This document shows, in pieces, positions 1 through 7,378 of a stretch of 64,000 nt of DNA. Origin of the DNA: Brevibacillus brevis (lineage in GTDB: Bacteria; Bacillota; Bacilli; Brevibacillales; Brevibacillaceae); contig NZ_LR134338.1 of NCBI RefSeq assembly GCF_900637055.1, forward strand, positions 1,744,001-1,808,000, read 5' to 3'. The position numbers were made by a program, and so were the translations under genes. Under the pieces are notes generated by a model that was not told the DNA's origin, made no database searches, and saw only the letters and a list, made by a program, of their open reading frames with translations. Position 1 is the first letter of the stretch, and each line of letters opens with the position of its first letter.

Positions 1-195
1 GCCGATATGCACGTAATCTTTGAGTGAAGTTTCTTTTTTGGTGAATAGTCCGGCAATGCCGTTCTTGATCCAATCGAGGGCTTGCTTGGGGAGGGCGGCT
101 CCTTTTTTTATCCAATCCTGCACCCATTTTTTGAGCGGATTGGTGAGCGGGTCGACAATCGTTTGTTCCGTTAGCTTTTGGAGTTGTTTGTCCAT
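1..195 (-). CDS. Partial hypothetical protein next to the PAAR-like gene (3' end outside window)
   Basis: Sixty-five codons run from an ATG at 195 to the window edge without a stop. The start has a good ribosome-binding site (GGGAGG, about 7 nt away). The visible N-terminus is amphipathic and lysine/tryptophan-rich (for example KKWVQDWIKK), with no signal peptide. I do not recognise the family. It follows the DUF4280 PAAR-like gene by about 20 nt on the same strand. In contractile and type VI systems that position often holds an effector or an effector adaptor, so a cargo role is possible, but this is context only. Confidence 0.6.
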   Translation of the reverse strand, partial: MDKQLQKLTEQTIVDPLTNPLKKWVQDWIKKGAALPKQALDWIKNGIAGLFTKKETSLKDYVHIG

Positions 196-214
196 ATCAT
201 ATCCTCCCTACCTG

Positions 215-601
215 TCAGGGAACCTGAATCGTCGTTTGACCGGGGTTCGCGATCTGGATGACGCCACCCCAACTGCACATGAGCTTGGAGGATTGATTGA
301 GGGCAGGCATGTTGGCGACGAGAACAGTAGGAGAGCCGGGAACCCAAGGGGCGACGGTTACAGGAACGCAGGGGACCGGAGTGAAAACGCCCAGCTTCGC
401 CGCTGTGGCTGCTGCGACCTGAGGGTTGGACATCGTATTGCACATCCCGAATGGAAGGATGTTTACCATCGGTTTATTGTCCATAATGTTTGCGATCGGC
501 ATACTGGTTGTGACGCGATTCACCGGGAGCACCATGAGTGAACTGGGAGCAGCACCGAAGCTGCACTGTACCATGGCTCCTCCGCAGACGAGTTGTCCCA
601 T
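215..601 (-). CDS. DUF4280 domain PAAR-like protein (spike-tip candidate)
   Basis: A 128-residue protein starting MGQLVCGGAMVQCSFG, with regularly spaced Gly/Pro/Cys and repeated short beta-strand segments (PVPCVPV, LMCSWGG, IQIANPGQ). This is the look of DUF4280, a family of PAAR-like proteins thought to cap the spike of contractile injection systems. The ATG at 601 was chosen because AAAGGAG lies 8 nt upstream; an upstream in-frame extension is hydrophobic and has no ribosome site. The main eCIS operon to the right shows no PAAR gene of its own, so this divergently transcribed gene probably supplies the tip. It is likely co-transcribed with the truncated gene at the left edge. Confidence 0.8.
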   Translation of the reverse strand: MGQLVCGGAMVQCSFGAAPSSLMVLPVNRVTTSMPIANIMDNKPMVNILPFGMCNTMSNPQVAAATAAKLGVFTPVPCVPVTVAPWVPGSPTVLVANMPALNQSSKLMCSWGGVIQIANPGQTTIQVP

Positions 602-771
602 GAAGCCAACTCCTTTACATAAGTCATCTGGTAAGATATTGAAAATCAATCTGTATAGTAGTATAAATGTCAAATAGAGAAGATGTATAGCGGAATTTGT
701 AATTTTTAGTATAATGTTGCTTGGTATCATTTTCGAAAATACGTTTTCGAGAGATGGGAGAACCGCAAACG
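602..771. promoter_or_regulatory. Divergent intergenic region with candidate promoters
   Basis: This AT-rich stretch separates the DUF4280 gene from the cyclase-like sensor gene. On the plus strand TATAAT lies at 710-715, about 55 nt before the chosen ATG, but the matching -35 is poor. On the minus strand TTGACA (plus-strand positions 668-673) is followed 17 nt later by a weak -10, ATTGAT. Both are candidate sigma-A promoters only. Confidence 0.35.
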
Positions 772-3528
772 ATGGGAAATAACAAGAAGTATTCCTGGTT
801 GACCGGACTGCTGATTGTATTTGTTGGGATCGGCTTGCTGCTCGCTTGGAACGTGGATAGAAGCGGGAAGCAGGACGTACCGTTTCAAGGGATCGACAGC
901 ATCGCGGTCAACAGTCAAAAGGATGTCGTCCTCATAACGGATGGACACCAAAAGCTGACGAGCCTATACCCCGATCGATCGCTAAGGTACCAGCAAGTAC
1001 TGGAGCAAAATCCAGAAGAAGGCTTGGAAAATTTCACAGAGGTAGCCATCGACGAAGAAGGTTATGCGTACGTGCTGATCACAAAGCTTGATAGCTTTGG
1101 TTTGCGGACGGTATCCGAAAGAATCGTGCGAATGTCGCCGGATGGAGAAATCGTACAAGTCGTGTATGAAGATTCATACGGAGCAAACAGCCCGTACAAG
1201 CGAATTGGCAAGGTACGCTCCCTGCAAGTCGCGAAAGATCGTCTTTACTTTTATGTGTATCAACACCCTGAAGTGATTGCCTATCAATTTGTACCCTCTG
1301 ATTCACCCCCCACACAACTCTATCAAATCCAATTGCCTAATGAAGTATACGTCAATGAAATCACAGGAGTAGACCCGCGGCATACCTATGTCACTACCAA
1401 GCGAGGAGAGGTTTTCCAGGTCGACGTTCCCCAAGGAAGCGGGGAAGCTCAAGTGAAAGGTCCGCTCTACATTCACTCCGAACGGTCCGAAAAGAATCAT
1501 ACCGTCCCCAATCATGCCAAAGTGGGACCAGCAGGTCGTCTCCTTTTCTACAATTCTGATCAAAATGTCATGGAACGCTTCGATCCCGCACATCCAGATG
1601 AAATCGCCTTGATGGTGCCTTCCAAAACATTCGAGCAGATCAAATCGAGCGATAGCAGTGCTTTAACGGCGTTTGCTGTAACCCCCAATTATGAGATCGT
1701 AGTGGCCACGGATAGTCAGCTCGCCTTCCTGGATCAACAAGGAAATGTGATAACCAAGATCACTTCCCCGTCTGTATCTGAAAAAGACCGCTTGAAGGAA
1801 TGGAGCTGGTGGACAGGATTTGGTGTGGAAATTCTCCTTTTTTGTGTCATTCAGTATCTGCTGTTTCGCCTTTTCCGGATTCCGTTGATTATCAAGCAAA
1901 CGATCGTGATAGCCCCACTGATTGTTGTCCCCGTATTCCTTCAACTGGAGGGAACGAAGCTGACCTTCGCGTTTATGGAGCAGGAAAATCAGACCGATCT
2001 TCGTCTCCAAGCCTATGTGATTTCTACTCTGATCGAAGGGGACAAGCTGGATGGAATCAACGGGGCCATTGACTACATGAATGCGGATTATCAAGCAGTA
2101 CAGGCCAACCTGAAAAAACTGGAGGTCCCAGATGATGTGCATGTGAACAGGGGGCTGTACAAAACGATTTACAAATACAAAGATGGCGAATTGTTTCTCA
2201 TGATGGATGACAATGACAGCGCAGAAGTGTTTGAGAATGTTGCCATAGATGACGAGTTCCGCAGTGTGGTCATGAAGCGGGAGATCGTCTCGGGTAAAGC
2301 CCAGGATCGGACAGGCTACTGGATGTACGCGATGGCTCCGATCTACAACTCCTCCGGCAAGCTATCGGGTGTGTTGGAGCTGGGCCGAGAAATGAACGGG
2401 GTCCGCATGCAGCACAACGAAATGTCCCGTGAGCTCGGCCGTGGCGCTGCGCTGGTCTGGTCGATTTGTGCGAGTCTATTTTTCCTTTTCTCGTGGCTGA
2501 CATACAGAAACATCCGCAATCTGCAAACGAATGTCTCTGATATGGGAAAAGGCGACTACAGCGTGGTGGCCAGGGTTCGCTCCATGGATGAAATTCAAAA
2601 GCTGGCAGAAAGCTTCAACCAAATGGCAAAGCGCATTCGTCAGTACATTTCGAATATCACCAGGATGAGCGAGGCGAACAATCGCTTTGTGCCGCAGCAG
2701 TTTATCCATTTTCTCGGGAAGGAAAGCATACTCGACGTGGAGCTTGGTGATCAGGTTGAGCGGGAAATGGCCGTTATGCGCATGAGTCTGCAATCGTTTC
2801 ATGCCATCTCTCATCGTCTGCGTCCAGAGACGACCTTCCGCGTCATCAATGCGTTTCTCAAGCGTTTTGCTCCGATTGTGAACGAGAATCAAGGGATGAT
2901 AATCGAATATCTCGATCCCGGCGTGCTGGCTGTTTATCCAAAAGAGGCGAAAGATGCGTTAGATGCGGCCGTACAAATGAGACGGACGTTAGCGGACTAT
3001 AACGAGCAACGGGCGGAAAAAGGATACGATTCGATTGAATTGCGGGTGGCTCTGCATCACGGTCCGCTGATGCTCGGGATTATTGGCGAGGCGACGCGGC
3101 TAGAGGCTGCGATCATATCGGATCACGTCCGCGTGGTCGAGAAAATGGAAAAGATGGCGGAAACGCTCGGAGCCTGCATCCTGATGTCCGATTCGCTATT
3201 TGCCGGGATGGGGGGGAGCACGCCGTACCGATATCGTGATTTAGGCTGGGTGCATATCGAGGGAGAGGCTCAGCCGATGCATTTGTACGACGTATACGAG
3301 GGGGACGCTGCCCAGATTCGCGCGCACAAGGATGAGACGAAAGAATTGTTTGAGCAAGCGATTGCGATGTATCAAAATGGGAGGTTTCACGATGCACGCT
3401 CCGCTTTTCTGTCCGTCATCAAGCAAAACAGATGGGATCAGGCGGCGCGACAGTATTTCTACTTATGTGACGAATACGCCCAAAAAGGGGCCGAACGAGA
3501 TTGGTCTGGCGAGTTGAAAATATCGTAG
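772..3528 (+). CDS. Membrane sensor with extracytoplasmic beta-rich region, HAMP and degenerate class III cyclase domain
   Basis: A protein of 918 residues from ATG 772; upstream in-frame TTG 721 and ATG 754 are alternatives with weaker sites. Order: membrane segment near residues 8-26, a beta-propeller-like region to about 340, two hydrophobic segments (about 350-392), a Cache-like sensor stretch, a membrane helix near 558-578, HAMP to about 632, then an adenylate/guanylate-cyclase-fold domain (about 660-840) and a short TPR-like tail. The first metal-binding Asp of class III cyclases appears replaced (MRMSLQSF where a D-x-x-G/F motif is expected). A second Asp survives in YLDPGVLAVYP. Catalysis is therefore doubtful and a binding or signalling role more likely. 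It lies 18 nt before the eCIS AAA ATPase gene, so it may control assembly or expression of the injection system. Confidence 0.75.
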   Translation: MGNNKKYSWLTGLLIVFVGIGLLLAWNVDRSGKQDVPFQGIDSIAVNSQKDVVLITDGHQKLTSLYPDRSLRYQQVLEQNPEEGLENFTEVAIDEEGYAYVLITKLDSFGLRTVSERIVRMSPDGEIVQVVYEDSYGANSPYKRIGKVRSLQVAKDRLYFYVYQHPEVIAYQFVPSDSPPTQLYQIQLPNEVYVNEITGVDPRHTYVTTKRGEVFQVDVPQGSGEAQVKGPLYIHSERSEKNHTVPNHAKVGPAGRLLFYNSDQNVMERFDPAHPDEIALMVPSKTFEQIKSSDSSALTAFAVTPNYEIVVATDSQLAFLDQQGNVITKITSPSVSEKDRLKEWSWWTGFGVEILLFCVIQYLLFRLFRIPLIIKQTIVIAPLIVVPVFLQLEGTKLTFAFMEQENQTDLRLQAYVISTLIEGDKLDGINGAIDYMNADYQAVQANLKKLEVPDDVHVNRGLYKTIYKYKDGELFLMMDDNDSAEVFENVAIDDEFRSVVMKREIVSGKAQDRTGYWMYAMAPIYNSSGKLSGVLELGREMNGVRMQHNEMSRELGRGAALVWSICASLFFLFSWLTYRNIRNLQTNVSDMGKGDYSVVARVRSMDEIQKLAESFNQMAKRIRQYISNITRMSEANNRFVPQQFIHFLGKESILDVELGDQVEREMAVMRMSLQSFHAISHRLRPETTFRVINAFLKRFAPIVNENQGMIIEYLDPGVLAVYPKEAKDALDAAVQMRRTLADYNEQRAEKGYDSIELRVALHHGPLMLGIIGEATRLEAAIISDHVRVVEKMEKMAETLGACILMSDSLFAGMGGSTPYRYRDLGWVHIEGEAQPMHLYDVYEGDAAQIRAHKDETKELFEQAIAMYQNGRFHDARSAFLSVIKQNRWDQAARQYFYLCDEYAQKGAERDWSGELKIS

Positions 3529-3546
3529 GAGCGGTGAAAAAGCGAA

Positions 3547-5703
3547 ATGACGAGTCCCGAACCGAATCACAAACAGTGGAACTATTACGAAGAAATGCTT
3601 CGATGGCTGGATATTCATCTGCTGCGCTTGCTGGCCGTGCGAGCGCAGCAGGGGGATGATTATCCGCTTGATCAAATGAGGGGGGTGATTGTCACAGAGG
3701 AAGAAGTGGTGCAATTGCTCGAGGCAGCCCCGCCAGCAACACAGCTATGGGAAGCTTTCACAGAGCGGGTGGCAGCATGCGAGGAACGACTTGATGCGCT
3801 GCACATGCAAAAAGCGGGTAGCGTACCGATTCTGGCAGTGGCAGACGCTTTTTCGCTTAACCGATTCGAGTTGGGATGTTTATTTCTTTGCCTGGCAGTC
3901 GAGCTGGATCGAAAGTACGAAAAGCTGTTTGGCTACCTCCTCGATGATATTACATGCAAGTCGCCTACTCCCGAATTGGCGATGCAGCTATTTTGCCGGA
4001 CAGCGACCGAGAGAATAGAGGCATGGACTGCGTTCACGCAAAAAAGCAAGCTGGGGCTGCTGCTGCTTTTTACCGAGGCGGACATGGGGGGCAGCGGCTC
4101 TTGGCTCTCTAGGCCGCTCAAACTGGATGAACGTATGCTGCACTTTTTGACGACGAAGGATGGAGGGGATGCCAGTCTGCCTCCTTGGCAATTTTGGAGC
4201 TTGCCAGATCAAGAGTTGGAACCGTTGGTAGGGGAGAGCGCGAATCATTTGCAGGAGCGCTTCGAAACATTGTGGGAAACAGCAGGAGCAGATTCAGAGC
4301 GGCTTCTTCTGCATTTGCATGGTCCGGCTGGCGTTGGCAAAAGGCATCGAGTCAAGCATCTGTTTCATCAAGTCAGGCGACCCGTGCTGTTCATCGATGC
4401 AGAGCGCTTGATCCGGGAGGAAGCTTTTTCGCGCAGATTACAGCAGGTCATGCGGGAGGTGCAGCTGCGTCGGGGGGTGCTGTGCTTGCATCAGTTCGAG
4501 GCTTTTCTGACAGAAGATGGGCAAACAGCTGGGCGCAAGCAGCTGGTGATGGATGAACTCGAGAGCTTTTCAGGTCCCATTGCCATTGTGGCGAAAAGTC
4601 AATGGAAGCCGGAAAACGCCCTGGGGAAGCGGATTTGGCTGGAAATGGAGGTGCCTAGTCCAGATGAAACGGAAAGGAGGCGATTATGGGAGACGGGCAG
4701 TGCAGAAATGAGCTTTTCACAGGAGATTGACGTTGGTGTTTTGGCAGGGAAATTCAAGCTGAATGCCGGACAAATCCACCAAGCGCTTCACAGAGCAAAT
4801 GAGATGGCGATGCAGACGAAAGACAGGATCATTACGCAAACGCACCTCCATGAAGCTTGCTTCCTGCAAATGAGACATGCGCTAGAAAAGCACGCCATAC
4901 GCTTGAGACCCAAATACAGCTGGGACGATCTGATTTTGCCTGAGGAGCAACTGACTTTGTTGCGGAACGCCTGCAATCAGGTGACCTATCGAAATGTCGT
5001 TTTGGGAGAGTGGGGCTTTGAGCGAAAGCTTTCCTATGGCAAGGGCGTTAGCATGCTGTTTGCAGGTCCTCCGGGTACGGGCAAGACGATGTCGGCGGAA
5101 GTCGTGGCAAATGAACTGGGTCTGGAACTTTTTAAAATTGACCTGTCGCAGGTGATCAGCAAGTACATAGGGGAGACGGAAAAAAACCTCCACCACATTT
5201 TCCAAGAGGCGAAAATCGGCAATGCCATCCTCTTCTTCGATGAAGCCGATGCCCTTTTTGGCAAGCGCTCAGAAGTCAAAGATTCGCATGACAAATACGC
5301 GAATGTGGAAACAGCCTACTTGCTGCAAAAGATGGAGGAGTACGAGGGGGTCTCCATTTTGGCGACAAATCTCCTGCAAAATTTTGACGAGGCCTTCATG
5401 CGCAGAATCAACTACGTGGTGAAGTTTCCTTTTCCCGAACCATTCTATCGCGAAGAAATATGGCGCAGCATGTTCCCGGCCGATACGCCGCGAGCTGCTG
5501 ACATCGATTTTGAGTTTCTAGCATCCAAGCTGCACATTGCTGGGGGCGGGATCAAAAATGTGGTTCTCGCTGCCTCTTTCTTGGCTGCATCGGAAGGCAC
5601 GCCCGTCTCGATGAGTCATTTGATTGCGGCTGCGAAGCAGGAGTTAAAAAAGACGGGTAAGCTGCTATTGAAAGAGGATTTGGGGGAGTACGCCAATAAG
5701 TAG
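3547..5703 (+). CDS. Double-AAA+ ATPase of contractile injection system (Afp15-like)
   Basis: A 718-residue protein with two AAA modules. The first is degenerate: GPAGVGKR at 259-266 has Arg where Thr/Ser should follow the Walker A Lys, and its Walker B region (LCLHQF) lacks the acidic pair. The second is complete: GPPGTGKT at 507-514, Walker B ILFFDE with D565/E566, and an arginine-finger region MRRI near 618. This matches the eCIS ATPase family (Afp15/PVC15), needed for particle assembly in the cytoplasm. It starts 18 nt after the cyclase-like gene, probably in the same transcript, and 114 nt precede the structural genes. Confidence 0.88.
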   Translation: MTSPEPNHKQWNYYEEMLRWLDIHLLRLLAVRAQQGDDYPLDQMRGVIVTEEEVVQLLEAAPPATQLWEAFTERVAACEERLDALHMQKAGSVPILAVADAFSLNRFELGCLFLCLAVELDRKYEKLFGYLLDDITCKSPTPELAMQLFCRTATERIEAWTAFTQKSKLGLLLLFTEADMGGSGSWLSRPLKLDERMLHFLTTKDGGDASLPPWQFWSLPDQELEPLVGESANHLQERFETLWETAGADSERLLLHLHGPAGVGKRHRVKHLFHQVRRPVLFIDAERLIREEAFSRRLQQVMREVQLRRGVLCLHQFEAFLTEDGQTAGRKQLVMDELESFSGPIAIVAKSQWKPENALGKRIWLEMEVPSPDETERRRLWETGSAEMSFSQEIDVGVLAGKFKLNAGQIHQALHRANEMAMQTKDRIITQTHLHEACFLQMRHALEKHAIRLRPKYSWDDLILPEEQLTLLRNACNQVTYRNVVLGEWGFERKLSYGKGVSMLFAGPPGTGKTMSAEVVANELGLELFKIDLSQVISKYIGETEKNLHHIFQEAKIGNAILFFDEADALFGKRSEVKDSHDKYANVETAYLLQKMEEYEGVSILATNLLQNFDEAFMRRINYVVKFPFPEPFYREEIWRSMFPADTPRAADIDFEFLASKLHIAGGGIKNVVLAASFLAASEGTPVSMSHLIAAAKQELKKTGKLLLKEDLGEYANK

Positions 5704-5761
5704 TGCGTATCGAAGAAAATATGTAATTTTACAAAAATAGATAAAAATTCATGTAAAACCA

Positions 5762-5791
5762 TTGATTTGAATGTTATGATAAGGATATTCT
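5762..5791 (+). promoter_or_regulatory. Candidate promoter for the eCIS structural operon
   Basis: TTGATT (5762-5767) and TATTCT (5786-5791) are spaced by 18 nt in the 114-nt gap between the ATPase gene and the cap gene. A competing -10, TATGAT at 5775-5780, has a poorer -35. The AT-rich gap supports a promoter here, but the match is moderate and a sporulation or stress sigma factor could be used instead. Confidence 0.3.
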
Positions 5792-5817
5792 GTCAAATAA
5801 TGTCGAGGTGAACGGGT

Positions 5818-6390
5818 ATCAGCCAGTACACCGCCATCGCTGAAGTAGGAGAGACGCTGCTCGCTCTTTTGCGAAAAGAAATGACGCCGGAGCCGATTAG
5901 CCAACCCGAGCTGATTGGTCTTAGCTCACCTGCCCAGCCAGGAGATTTGGCGTTAGCCTTGTTTTTATACGAAATCCGGGAAAGTCAGGAGAGGCAGCAC
6001 ATGATGATCAGTGAAGGTACTGATCAGTTGCGATATCCCCCCATGACGGTCAATCTATCCTACATATTGACCGCCCATTCCCCAGCAGAACAGCATACCC
6101 GCATGCTGGACGAGCATCGCATCCTCGGGCGTGCCATACAGGTTCTCTATGACAACGCCATTTTGCGTGGCGATCAGCTTCAAGGCTCCCTTGCCAACAT
6201 GGATACAGAGCTACGTGTCGTCGTGGAGCAGCCTCCTGTTGATAAACTCATCCAACTCTTTCCACATGTTCCGTACAAGCTATCCATCGGCTACTCGGTA
6301 GGGCCGGTTCATATCGATTCCACCCGAGTTCGTTCAACGAAGCGCGTACTGGAACGGGATATTCGCATACGAGGGGATGGTCATGGTTAA
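5818..6390 (+). CDS. DUF4255 eCIS cap/terminator protein (Afp16-like), apparent ATC start
   Basis: The protein reads (M)SQYTAIAEVGETLLALLRKE and onward, about 190 residues, typical of DUF4255 proteins. These close the tail end of eCIS particles. The family N-terminus (xYTAIAEVGETL) lies upstream of the first ordinary start in this frame (TTG 5869), which has no ribosome site. An ideal site, GAGGTG at 5805-5810, sits 7 nt before ATC 5818, exactly where the family begins. A TGA at 5809-5811 blocks any longer form. I therefore place the start at ATC 5818, either a rare non-canonical start or a mutated ATG. The stop overlaps the next start by one base. Confidence 0.75.
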   Translation: MSQYTAIAEVGETLLALLRKEMTPEPISQPELIGLSSPAQPGDLALALFLYEIRESQERQHMMISEGTDQLRYPPMTVNLSYILTAHSPAEQHTRMLDEHRILGRAIQVLYDNAILRGDQLQGSLANMDTELRVVVEQPPVDKLIQLFPHVPYKLSIGYSVGPVHIDSTRVRSTKRVLERDIRIRGDGHG

Positions 6391-7196
6391 TGGATCAGCA
6401 ATTCCAGGTGCGCATTCGTTCCGTCTTCTCGTATGCCGTCCGTCTGGTGGACATGTATACAAGAGGAGCCCCTTTTCGCTCGAGCTTGTCTGTTCGCTTG
6501 GCGAATCATCCACAAGTGCCCGTATGCAAAGGGGATGGATGGTATATCTTTACTGACTTGCCTGATGGGATTTACACGCTCACCATAAGCAGCCGGGAGT
6601 ATATGGATCGCTCCGTGTCCTTCTCTGTGATTACTGGGAGCACATCTTCCACGGAGTCAATCATTTACTTGCATCCGAGTCCAGCCTATCCATTCCGGGC
6701 AGGAGAATCCGTTGTTCGAGGGAGAGCTTGCGTGGAGGATGGTTCCCCAGCTGGCGGTGTCTTTGTGCAGGCTGTCATCTCGTATGAGCGAGATGCCCCA
6801 GTGAGATTGGCCGAGGACGCTGACAAAGAGGCTACGGAGCTAATCGTAGCCAGTAAAAAGGGTCAAGTCGATTTGGCTGACGCTTTTCTTCTCGAAACAC
6901 CCACATGCAAAGGGACGATCATTCGTTTTGCAAGTCCCCCAAAAGGTCGGGTTTATCCCTTGACCGAACCTCTTTCATTTGCCTACCCAAGAGGCACTGC
7001 CTTACTCCCTCTGCTCGAAACGTATAGCGACGACAGAGGAGAATTCGTAGTTGCCCTTCCGTTGTTTCTGGAAAAAACTCATGCGCGTATGAAAATTGAA
7101 GTGCGGCGGGAAGAAGCCGCTGGTTTTGCCGAGCTTTCCATTCAAGCCGGTACGACCCAATCCATAGGTATCATCCAAATGAACAGACCCAAATAG
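6390..7196 (+). CDS. Hypothetical beta-sandwich-rich protein of the eCIS operon
   Basis: A 268-residue protein starting one base inside the stop of the DUF4255 gene, so translation is likely coupled. Residues about 30-80 (VRLANHPQVPVCKGDGWYIF, then DLPDGIYTLTIS) resemble the carboxypeptidase-regulatory/prealbumin-like fold, in which a short loop, a phrase of the type LPDGxYTLxV and further beta strands follow one another. A second similar segment occurs near 105-135 (GRACVEDGSPAGGVFVQAVI). No signal peptide or membrane segment is visible. I do not recognise a specific family. Its place beside the cap gene suggests a structural or accessory part of the particle. Confidence 0.7.
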   Translation: MDQQFQVRIRSVFSYAVRLVDMYTRGAPFRSSLSVRLANHPQVPVCKGDGWYIFTDLPDGIYTLTISSREYMDRSVSFSVITGSTSSTESIIYLHPSPAYPFRAGESVVRGRACVEDGSPAGGVFVQAVISYERDAPVRLAEDADKEATELIVASKKGQVDLADAFLLETPTCKGTIIRFASPPKGRVYPLTEPLSFAYPRGTALLPLLETYSDDRGEFVVALPLFLEKTHARMKIEVRREEAAGFAELSIQAGTTQSIGIIQMNRPK

Positions 7197-7378
7197 GGTG
7201 ATCCGGCAGTTATTTGGAGTCGGTCCAAGACATCCTGCTGCCTGATTATAGAGCAAGACTCACATATCAAAACGGCTTTTTTCGTAAGTGGTAAAGCAAG
7301 TGATGAAATTATTCGGAGGGAGGGACTGATTGCAGGTTTCTGCTGCTGATACATGCGGAACTCTCCAATCAGGTTACG

